Notes under the pieces: model-generated
Seen by the model: the letters and a program-made list of their open reading frames with translations, nothing else
Told to the model about the DNA's origin: nothing
The model's database searches: none
In this document: positions 9,756 to 17,697 of the stretch, one piece after another
Layout: the number at the start of each line of letters is the position of its first letter
How positions within the stretch are numbered: position 1 is the first letter of the stretch
Position numbers and translations under genes: made by a program
NCBI GenBank assembly: GCA_947166165.1
Contig: CAMVDK010000002.1
Coordinates: 1 to 37,133, forward strand
Source of the DNA: an uncultured Porphyromonadaceae bacterium
Lineage (GTDB): Bacteria; Bacteroidota; Bacteroidia; Bacteroidales; Muribaculaceae
Reading direction: 5' to 3'
Length of the DNA: 37,133 nt

Positions 9756-11075
9756 ATGAACATGAAAAAGTCAAAATTATATTTCATCTCGCTTCTGCTT
9801 GGCGGAGTGGCGCTGCTGTCGCTCCCCTCATGTAGCGACGACAAGTTCGGCGAGTCGATTTTCCCCGAAGAGGAAGACGTGCTCGATCCCAACTCGGTGA
9901 CCTATGAGTTCGACAAGTGGCTCGAAGAGAACTACCGCAAGCCCTACAACGTGCAGTACATCTACAAGATGGAGGACGTGGGCACCAACATGAACTACAA
10001 CCTCATCCCGGCCGACTACGACAAGGCAGTCGACCTGGCACTGCTGGTGAAGTACCTGTGGTTCGACGTCTACACCCTGGTGGCCGACGACAGCATCCAG
10101 TTCCTTCAGACCAACGCCCCGCGCCAGCTGCAAATCATCGGCTCGGCAGCCATGAACCCCAACAGCGGTTATGAGACTGTGGGTCTGGCCGAGGGCGGCG
10201 TGAAGGTGAACCTGTTCAAGGTGAACTCGATGAACCTGAACGACTTCAATATGATGAATGAGTACTACTTCCATACCATGCATCATGAGTTCACCCACAT
10301 CCTGCACCAGAAGATCAACTACCCGAAAGAGTTCGACGAGATCAGCAACTCGAAGTACGATGCCAACGACTGGACCAGCCGTGGCGGCACCGAGCACGAC
10401 GGCGTGGTGAACTCGATGGGCTTCGTGACCAAATATGCCTCGAGCGCCAAGCGCGAGGACTTCGCCGAGGTGGTGGCCAACCGCATCACCATGAGCGACG
10501 AGGACTGGGCCGCGATGATTGACCGCGCAGGCCGTGGATGGGCCGAATACCAGGTGACCACCGGTACCTTCTATTGCTCCTATTTCTACTTCACCAACAA
10601 CAAGGCTGGTGACGAGAACAAGGCCTACTTCCTGCCGAGCATGGGCTACACCACCAAGGAGGCCGAGAATGGCGACATCTATCTGGTGCGCTATGGCATC
10701 GACCAGTATCAGGAGGCCATTGCTCCCATCACGAGTGAGAACGTCTACGACCAGACCGGCTCGCTGGTGCGTGTGAACTACTACGACGCCAACGGCTCGC
10801 GCTGCGAGAAGGACGATGCCGGCCGCTGGCTGGTGATCGACATGACGGGCAACTACATCCCCATCAAGGTCTACCCTGTCGAGGACGAGGACGATGTCGA
10901 CGGCGCCCGCGCCATCAACCAGAAGGTGGAAATCGCCACCAAGTGGCTCCACGACCAGTGGGGAATCGACCTCGAGAAGCTCCGCGCCGAGGTCCAGAAA
11001 CGCCAGGAAGAGTACAAAGCCGACCCCACGGGGCTCATCAAGCGCCTGCGCAAAGAGGCTTTTGGACACGAATGA
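9756..11075 (+). CDS. Substrate import-associated zinc metallohydrolase lipoprotein (HExxH, Sus-linked)
   Basis: Lipobox LLSLPSCSDDKF; HHEFTHILHQKINYP (HExxH); position after SusCD matches the known HExxH lipoprotein-with-SusCD family (TIGR04549-like; not searched). Start could also be ATG at 9762. Confidence 0.82.
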   Translation: MNMKKSKLYFISLLLGGVALLSLPSCSDDKFGESIFPEEEDVLDPNSVTYEFDKWLEENYRKPYNVQYIYKMEDVGTNMNYNLIPADYDKAVDLALLVKYLWFDVYTLVADDSIQFLQTNAPRQLQIIGSAAMNPNSGYETVGLAEGGVKVNLFKVNSMNLNDFNMMNEYYFHTMHHEFTHILHQKINYPKEFDEISNSKYDANDWTSRGGTEHDGVVNSMGFVTKYASSAKREDFAEVVANRITMSDEDWAAMIDRAGRGWAEYQVTTGTFYCSYFYFTNNKAGDENKAYFLPSMGYTTKEAENGDIYLVRYGIDQYQEAIAPITSENVYDQTGSLVRVNYYDANGSRCEKDDAGRWLVIDMTGNYIPIKVYPVEDEDDVDGARAINQKVEIATKWLHDQWGIDLEKLRAEVQKRQEEYKADPTGLIKRLRKEAFGHE

Positions 11076-11104
11076 CACATCAATCCTTTAATTGACATCA
11101 GACA

Positions 11105-12598
11105 ATGAAAAAGATATTCAAAATTTCAGCTTTATTGCTGCTGTTGCCGATGGTGGCCACCTCGTGCTTCAAGCTTGAGCAGGACGACATCTTCGACAAG
11201 AGCGCTGCCGTGCGCCTCGACGAGGCCGCCGACAACTTCGCCCAGGTGCTGCTCGACAAGGGCGGCGTGTGGCAGATGGAGTATTACGCCAACGAAGGCA
11301 TGCAGGGCTACGTCTATGTGATGAAGTTCTACGACAACGGCAACGTCGACATCTCGGGCCACAACCCCTACATCGGCGCTGTGGACAAGGGCAATGGCTC
11401 CACCGAGGTGAAATATGGCAAAGCCACCTCGCAGTGGGACATGATCACCGACAACGGCCCCGTGCTCTCGTTCAGCTCCTACAACAAGTACTTCCACGTC
11501 TTCTCGCGTCCCGACGACATCCTGAACACCGGCAACGGTGTGGGCAACGACGGCCGTGGCTTCGAGGGCGACTATGAGTTCACCGTGCTCAAGTACAGTG
11601 GCGACACGCTCTACGTGCAGGGCAAGAAGTACAACATCCCCATGCTCATGACCCGCCTGCCTGCCGACACCAACGACCAGGAGTACCTCCAGACCGTGGT
11701 CGACAACTGGTCGAAGTACTTCAGCCCGCTCATCCCTCGCGTGTTCTTGACCTATCCCAACGGCAAGCGCTACGTGATCCAGGATGGCTCGGGCCTGATC
11801 ATGACCCTCTACGAGGAGAGCCGCGACGACGACCCCGACTACGACCCGCTGGTGAACACCTTCACCCGCAACGGCATCATCGGCCACGACGCCTTCGGCT
11901 TCATGAACCCGCTCGAGTATGACGGCTTCAACGTGCAGCACTTCGTGCCGCAAGAAGATGGCACCCTGCTGTGCACCGACGACAACACGTCGACCATCTC
12001 GGCTGGCGACCTGGCCAAGGACTGCTTCACCGACACGCTCCACCGCATGCGTCCCAAGAACCAGCCCAAGGGCGGCACCCCCGAGGCACTCGAGGCTGCC
12101 AAGCAGGCCGTGAAGGCCGAGAAGCCCAGCGAGGCCGTGGTGCGCACCACCTATTGGGAAATCAACCAGTCGCTGTCGACCGGAGCCGTGAAGGCCGCCC
12201 TCGACGAGCTCAACAGCCAGCTGCCCAAGCGCGGCAGCTTCAAGCAGACTGTAGGCTCGGTGAAGTTCAACTACATGGGCTACCCCATGGAGAGCTATCA
12301 GGTGATTATCGACATCAAGATCTCGCAGTCGAGCACGCAGTCGTTGAAGTTCTACTACGAGCCCGTGTTCACCGGCCCGAACGCTATCGAGTTCAAATTA
12401 ATCGAGAGCGACGGTCAGGCAGCCACGCTGGCCTACTACGACAGCGAAGCCTACAGCGGCACGAAGCACCTCATCGAGGCCATCATGCAGTCGTTCAAGA
12501 TCAGCACGCCCTCGATGCTCGCTCCCACGCGCATGGACTTCACCTCCACCGCCAATGCCGGCGATGTGATGGTGCTCAACGTGAGACGTTGGAATTAA
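11105..12598 (+). CDS. DUF4302-like lipoprotein
   Basis: Lipobox LLLLPMVATSCFKLEQDDIFDKSAAVRLDEA; WQMEYYANEGMQGYVYVMKF; the usual downstream neighbour of the HExxH lipoprotein in Sus-like loci. Confidence 0.72.
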   Translation: MKKIFKISALLLLLPMVATSCFKLEQDDIFDKSAAVRLDEAADNFAQVLLDKGGVWQMEYYANEGMQGYVYVMKFYDNGNVDISGHNPYIGAVDKGNGSTEVKYGKATSQWDMITDNGPVLSFSSYNKYFHVFSRPDDILNTGNGVGNDGRGFEGDYEFTVLKYSGDTLYVQGKKYNIPMLMTRLPADTNDQEYLQTVVDNWSKYFSPLIPRVFLTYPNGKRYVIQDGSGLIMTLYEESRDDDPDYDPLVNTFTRNGIIGHDAFGFMNPLEYDGFNVQHFVPQEDGTLLCTDDNTSTISAGDLAKDCFTDTLHRMRPKNQPKGGTPEALEAAKQAVKAEKPSEAVVRTTYWEINQSLSTGAVKAALDELNSQLPKRGSFKQTVGSVKFNYMGYPMESYQVIIDIKISQSSTQSLKFYYEPVFTGPNAIEFKLIESDGQAATLAYYDSEAYSGTKHLIEAIMQSFKISTPSMLAPTRMDFTSTANAGDVMVLNVRRWN

Positions 12599-12616
12599 GC
12601 ATAAACAGTGATTGCG

Positions 12617-12648
12617 ATGCCGGGGCGCGCAACCCCGTGTCCCGGCAT
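12617..12648 (+). terminator. Terminator-like hairpin closing the four-gene Sus-like operon
   Basis: ATGCCGGG (12617-12624) / CCCGGCAT (12641-12648). Confidence 0.45.
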
Positions 12649-12709
12649 TCAAATAACCAAAAACAGATTTTTTAATTCACCCTTTTTATTAACTAAACTT
12701 TTTGCAACT

Positions 12710-14554
12710 ATGAAAAAGAGTTTACTTTTTGCAGCTGCGCTGTCGCTGGCCGTTGTGGCTAACGCTCAGGTAGCTCGCAGTGCTGGCGCCGCCACGCAGT
12801 CCAAGGCTGTGGCCACCCAGCAGATGAAGAACGCTCAGATCGAGCACCGCTCGGCTCAGCGTGCCACCGCCGCCTTCGCGCCCCGCGCCAAGAAGGCTGT
12901 GCCCAACAACTACGCATACTATCTGCGTCCGAAGGGCACCATGTATGTGAACTGGGACAAGACCGGTAGCGGCTACATCATGCCGTTCGTCAACACCAAG
13001 CCTTACGACGAGGTGACTTGGCGCAACATGTCGACCGCCACTGGCGCTTCGGAGTGGGGTTATTGGCTGTTCAGCGTCGAGGATCAAGCCCGCGACTCGA
13101 TGACCTACGTTGGCAAGGACCTGACCGTGCGCTATGGCTATGAGTATGAAGACGTGCCCTACCTGACCGTCAGAGGCGCTACCAACAACCCCTACACCTT
13201 GAGTGGCTACCGCGTGAACCGCACCACCGGTGCCATCGAGAGCACTGCTAATTGCGGTGTGATTGCTGTGCCCAACTCGATGGAGTGTTTCAGCGATCAG
13301 GAGACCAACTTGCTGGCTTCGGCTCACTACTATGGCTCGAGCAACCGCTTCGGCACCGAGATGTATGGTTGGACTTACTACAGTGGCGCCCCGGGTCCCG
13401 ACTACGATCCCGATGCTCCCGCCGATCAGCAGGACCGCAGTGGCTACTGGTTCGGTAAGAACTACGGCGACTGGAACGTGTTCGGTTGCGGTTTTGAGAA
13501 ACCCGTCTCGCCCTATGTGCTGAACAAGATCTACTTCTGGGCCACCAGCGTTGAGGTGAGCGAGGATGTGGAGCTCGAGGCCCGCGTCTACCGCGTTGGC
13601 GACGAACTGCCCGCCTACAGCGACACCACCGTTGCCCGCATCGATCCGGCTATGCTCAACGAGGAGAACCTGATCGCCACCGGCCGCACCACCATCACCA
13701 CCGACATGAACGAGGACGGCAGCCCCCTCCTTGAGTTCACCCTCTATGAGACCGATCCCGAGCTGGGCATCGAGTATGAGACCACCCCGCAGATCAACGA
13801 CGCTATCGTGATTCTGATCGTCGGTATGGACCAGGATGCCATCGTTAGCATGTCGGGTCTTGTCACCAACGACGAGGAAGACGAGGGTGTTGGCGAGGTC
13901 ACCTACATGGGCCAGCAGCAGGACGGCGTGATCACCGCCTGCATTGGTCTCAACAACTTCTTCACCAGCGGTGAGCTGAAGGTTGGTAGCTCGATCCTGC
14001 TCGACGTCACCCGTCCGTTCATGACCTTCAACTACACCTTCGAAGAGGGTGAGTACACCTTCCCCAAGGAGGGTGGCAAGCTGGCTTACAGCTTCTCGGA
14101 TGGCACTACGATCGAGGGCATCGACTTCTATGCCACCAGCCCCAAGGCTGACTGGACCGTGACCACCGTCGAAGGCAACGAGGTGCCCGACTGGCTGACC
14201 ATCACGCTGACCGACGAAGAGAAGGACGGCGAGTTCAGCGGCGTTGTCAACGCTGCTGTCACCGCTGCTGCTCTGCCCAACAACCTGCCTGGCCGTGAGG
14301 CTTATGTGCGCTTCGCCATCAACGGCGCCTTCATCGACTATCACTTCATCCAGGGCGAGCCCGTGGTTGGCGTGAAGGGCGATGTGAACGGCGACGGTGC
14401 TGTCGACGTCGACGACATGAACCTCGTGATCAACATCATGCTGAACAAGGGTGCCACGATGGAGGACTATCCCGCAGCCGATGTCGATGGCAGTGGTTCG
14501 GTTGATGTGGATGACATGAACATCATCATCAACATCATGCTCGGCAAGGCCTGA
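12710..14554 (+). CDS. Secreted protein of unknown function with C-terminal dockerin-like tail
   Basis: Signal peptide MKKSLLFAAALSLAVVANAQ (start at 12710 preferred over the ORF-track 12608). C-terminus GDVNGDGAVDVDDMNLVINIMLNK...ADVDGSGSVDVDDMNIIINIMLGKA (14378-14551). Confidence 0.8.
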   Translation: MKKSLLFAAALSLAVVANAQVARSAGAATQSKAVATQQMKNAQIEHRSAQRATAAFAPRAKKAVPNNYAYYLRPKGTMYVNWDKTGSGYIMPFVNTKPYDEVTWRNMSTATGASEWGYWLFSVEDQARDSMTYVGKDLTVRYGYEYEDVPYLTVRGATNNPYTLSGYRVNRTTGAIESTANCGVIAVPNSMECFSDQETNLLASAHYYGSSNRFGTEMYGWTYYSGAPGPDYDPDAPADQQDRSGYWFGKNYGDWNVFGCGFEKPVSPYVLNKIYFWATSVEVSEDVELEARVYRVGDELPAYSDTTVARIDPAMLNEENLIATGRTTITTDMNEDGSPLLEFTLYETDPELGIEYETTPQINDAIVILIVGMDQDAIVSMSGLVTNDEEDEGVGEVTYMGQQQDGVITACIGLNNFFTSGELKVGSSILLDVTRPFMTFNYTFEEGEYTFPKEGGKLAYSFSDGTTIEGIDFYATSPKADWTVTTVEGNEVPDWLTITLTDEEKDGEFSGVVNAAVTAAALPNNLPGREAYVRFAINGAFIDYHFIQGEPVVGVKGDVNGDGAVDVDDMNLVINIMLNKGATMEDYPAADVDGSGSVDVDDMNIIINIMLGKA

Positions 14555-14608
14555 AAGCCAAGCTGAACCTATGTTATGAACTAAGCAGTTTCTTAACATA
14601 ATTTCTCG

Positions 14609-14639
14609 AAAGGGGGTGGCTGTGAAAGCCATCCCCTTT
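14609..14639 (+). terminator. Terminator hairpin after the dockerin-tagged unknown protein
   Basis: AAAGGGGGTGGCT (14609-14621) / AGCCATCCCCTTT (14627-14639), 13-bp stem with one G-U pair, 5-nt loop. Confidence 0.6.
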
Positions 14640-14729
14640 CCACAGTGTTATAGAGTCTGAGGCGGCAGGGGCGTGGAAGGCCGCGTCGAAGGTCACAGGG
14701 TCAAAGATTGGCGAGAACAATCCACGACT

Positions 14730-15026
14730 GTAGGGGCGTGACCTGTCACGCCCGGTTGCCGGGTCAAAGGTTCGCCGAAAAACCTTCATTCTGTTGATGT
14801 TACCATTCCATTCGGTCATCCGGCCATGACAGGTCATGGCCCTACTGCCGCGCTTTTGTGCGATTGCGAATCCGTTGATGTTACCATCCTATTTGGTCAT
14901 CCGGCCATGACAGGTCATGGCCCTACTGCCGCGCTTTTGTCCGATTACCGCGTTTTTTTCCGATTGCGAATCCGTTGATGTTTCCATCCTGTTCGGTTAT
15001 CCGGCCATGACAGGTCATGGCCTTAG
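14730..15026. repeat. Cluster of four 24-bp palindromic repeat units (one forward, three reverse)
   Basis: GTAGGGGCGTGACCTGTCACGCCC at 14730-14753; GGCCATGACAGGTCATGGCCCTAC at 14822-14845 and 14903-14926; variant GGCCATGACAGGTCATGGCCTTAG at 15003-15026, within longer units (...TGCGAATCCGTTGATGTTACCATCC...GGTCATCC...CTACTGCCGCGCTTTTGT). Confidence 0.9.
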
Positions 15027-15110
15027 TGCCGCACTTTTCTTGTTTGATGTAATTTGGGGTTAGGAATATTGGCTTTGTTTTCGAAATTACGTTAAAATGA
15101 AGCGTGTTGG

Positions 15111-15141
15111 TTGGTGGTGTGAGTTTTTTTTCGCAAATTTG
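15111..15141 (+). promoter_or_regulatory. Possible promoter for the first M6 protease gene
   Basis: TTG (15111-15113)-N20-CAAATTTG (15134-15141); one mismatch to TAnnTTTG. Confidence 0.35.
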
Positions 15142-15225
15142 CACTTTCAAGCCGATGTGTGCATTTTCGGCTGTATCCTTGTGCCAATCACCAGTCGCCG
15201 CTGTGCGACATAAACATAGACCGAA

Positions 15226-17436
15226 ATGAAAAAATTGCTTACCCTTTTGGCCGGTGGCCTGCTGACGCTGAGCGCGGTGGCCATTCCTGCCGACCCGCGT
15301 CCGCTGGTGGTGGACCAGCCCGATGGCACGCAGGTCACGCTTCGCCTGCGCGGCGACGAGTTCTATAGTTTCAGGACCACCATCGATGGCTACACGGTGC
15401 TTCGTGGTGCCAGCGGCGCGTGGGAGTATGCCCGCAGCGAGAACGGCCGCCTTCTGCCCACCGGCGTGGTGGCTCACGATGCCGCCTCGCGCACTCCCGC
15501 CGAGGTGATGCTGCTGGCGGCCACCGCGCGTGGCCTGGTCGACGTGCCGGGAGTCGGGGCGTCGAAGGTGGCGCGCGCCGAGGCGCAGTGGCCCGACCGT
15601 GTGCGCAAAATCGACCTCGACAAGTTTCATGGGCTCATCATCCTGATTGAGCCGTCGGACGTGTCGTTCAGCATGGGCGATCAAGCCAATAAGTTCTACG
15701 ACGAGATGGTCAATGCCAAGAACATGACGCAAATCAGTTTCGGCAACTATGGCTCGTGGACGGGCAGCGTGCGCGACTACTTCTACGACAACACGATGGG
15801 CGTGTTCGACCCGCATTTCGACATTGTGGGCCCGGTGAAGGTGAGCCAGGCGTCGACCACCTTCCGCAACAACAACCGCCAGGCGTTCAACGAGGCCTTG
15901 CGCAAGGTTGAGATTGACATCGACTTCACGCAGTACGACGGCGACGGCGACGGCGTGGTCGACAACGTGTGCTTCGTGGTGGCCGGCTATGGGTCGCATT
16001 CGGGCAACGATGAGGGCCTGCTGTGGCCTCACGAGAGCTCGAGGCTGGGCGATGGAGGCCGCTATGACGGCGTGAAGCTTGACAAGTATTCCTGCTCCAC
16101 TGAGATGGGCGGCACACCCTCCTATGGCTATGTGGACGGCATCGGCACCTTCTGCCATGAGTTCACCCACGTGTTGGGCTTCCCCGACCTCTACGACACC
16201 GACTATGAGCTAGGCGGCGGGCAGTCGCACGACCCTGGCGACTGGGACCTGATGGCCAGCGGCTCGTATCTGAACCGCAGCCGCACGCCGGCCGGCTATG
16301 GCATCTTTGAGCGTTATGCGCTCGGATTCGCCAATCCGCAATACATCACCGAGGTGGGCAGCTACACGCTCAACCCGCTGGGCGAGAGCAACGAGGGCCT
16401 GATTCTGCGCACGCCGCAAAACAAGGAGTACTTCATCATGGAGAACCGCCAGAAGTCGTCGAAGTGGGACAAGTATCTGCCCGGCAGCGGCATGCTGGTG
16501 ACGCGCGTCGACTCCACGACGGCCTATCTGTGGACCACCAACAAGGTGAACTGCAACCCTGCGCACATGTACTATGAGATGCTCCGCGCGGGCAACACCA
16601 CCAGCGGCTCGCGCGCCAGCGACCCCTTCCCCGGTTCGGCCGGTGTGCCGGTCATCACCAACGAGTCGACGCCCAGCCTGGTGACGTGGAGCGGAAAGCA
16701 GAACTCCTACTCGATTCTCGACATCACCTCTGCCAACGGCGTGGTGAACTTCCTGGTGGCGCAAGCCGGCGAGGAGACGATGCTCTATGAGACCTTCGAC
16801 CGCATCCCCATCACCACCACCACGACCACCGAGGCTGAGGGCGACATCGCCTCGTGGAAGCTGTCGCTGTGCCATGCGGTGCGCGTGGCAACCCGCGACC
16901 GTGCCATCGAGATGAAGAATCCCAGTGTGGCCCAGATGACCACTCCGGTCTATTGCGACGTGCGCATGGTGTCGGTGCTGGCCACCAACACCTCGGGCGA
17001 CGCCGCCAAGATTGCCCTGCAGTACAGCACCGACGGCGGCAGCAAGTGGACGTCGGCCAAGACCTACAGCGGCGCCACCACCTACAGCGTGCCAGGCACC
17101 ACCGAGCAGAATGTGTACTGGAACGTGAAACTGACCAAGGACCAGCCCGTGATGTTCCGCCTGCAGATGACCGGCGGCAGCAAGACGGCTCCCTGCATGC
17201 TCAACGACCTGATGATTTACTACACCGGCGAGCCTGGCGGCCCCGACCCGGGCATGCGTGGCGACGTGGACAACAACGGCGTGGTGGACATCGACGACAT
17301 GAACCTGATCATCAACATCATGCTCCACAAAGCCGAGGCCAGCGACTATCCCGGCCAGGCCGACGTGGACGGCAATGGCGTGGTGGACATCGACGACATG
17401 AACATCGTGATCAACATCATGCTGCACAAGGAATAA
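15226..17436 (+). CDS. M6-family (immune inhibitor A-like) metalloprotease with dockerin-like tail, paralog 1
   Basis: TFCHEFTHVLGFPDLYDTDY (HExxHxxGxxD), signal peptide; dockerin tail MRGDVDNNGVVDIDDMNLIINIMLHK...ADVDGNGVVDIDDMNIVINIMLHKE (from about 17260). Confidence 0.9.
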   Translation: MKKLLTLLAGGLLTLSAVAIPADPRPLVVDQPDGTQVTLRLRGDEFYSFRTTIDGYTVLRGASGAWEYARSENGRLLPTGVVAHDAASRTPAEVMLLAATARGLVDVPGVGASKVARAEAQWPDRVRKIDLDKFHGLIILIEPSDVSFSMGDQANKFYDEMVNAKNMTQISFGNYGSWTGSVRDYFYDNTMGVFDPHFDIVGPVKVSQASTTFRNNNRQAFNEALRKVEIDIDFTQYDGDGDGVVDNVCFVVAGYGSHSGNDEGLLWPHESSRLGDGGRYDGVKLDKYSCSTEMGGTPSYGYVDGIGTFCHEFTHVLGFPDLYDTDYELGGGQSHDPGDWDLMASGSYLNRSRTPAGYGIFERYALGFANPQYITEVGSYTLNPLGESNEGLILRTPQNKEYFIMENRQKSSKWDKYLPGSGMLVTRVDSTTAYLWTTNKVNCNPAHMYYEMLRAGNTTSGSRASDPFPGSAGVPVITNESTPSLVTWSGKQNSYSILDITSANGVVNFLVAQAGEETMLYETFDRIPITTTTTTEAEGDIASWKLSLCHAVRVATRDRAIEMKNPSVAQMTTPVYCDVRMVSVLATNTSGDAAKIALQYSTDGGSKWTSAKTYSGATTYSVPGTTEQNVYWNVKLTKDQPVMFRLQMTGGSKTAPCMLNDLMIYYTGEPGGPDPGMRGDVDNNGVVDIDDMNLIINIMLHKAEASDYPGQADVDGNGVVDIDDMNIVINIMLHKE

Positions 17437-17439
17437 TGC

Positions 17440-17620
17440 ACAATGCACAATTTCGCAATGCATAATTGAATGCACAATTTACAATGAGGCTGTTTTAGGA
17501 CTTAAGAACATAAGAGTTTAGAAAGGAACAAAAGAATCATTTTGTCGATTGGGAAAAAATAATCTTTTGTTCTTATGTCCACTCGAATATAAAGGCTTTT
17601 GTTCTTCTGTCTTCATTCGC
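17440..17620. repeat. AT-rich intergenic repeats: degenerate AATGCACAATT repeats and a GAACAAAAGA/TCTTTTGTTC hairpin
   Basis: aatgcacaatgcacaatttcgcaatgcataattgaatgcacaattt; inverted repeat GAACAAAAGA (17526-17535) / TCTTTTGTTC (17563-17572); second CTTTTGTTCTT copy just downstream. Confidence 0.65.
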
Positions 17621-17697
17621 ACAGTTCTGTGCATGATTTGAGTGTTGTGTGACTATTTAACTACTTGAACCTCAACAAACTATTATAGATTTAGAAA

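Noticed and set aside
14730-15026. CRISPR array
   Set aside because: Units are palindromic, only three or four copies, irregular 81/100-nt period with homologous rather than unique spacers, and no cas genes nearby.
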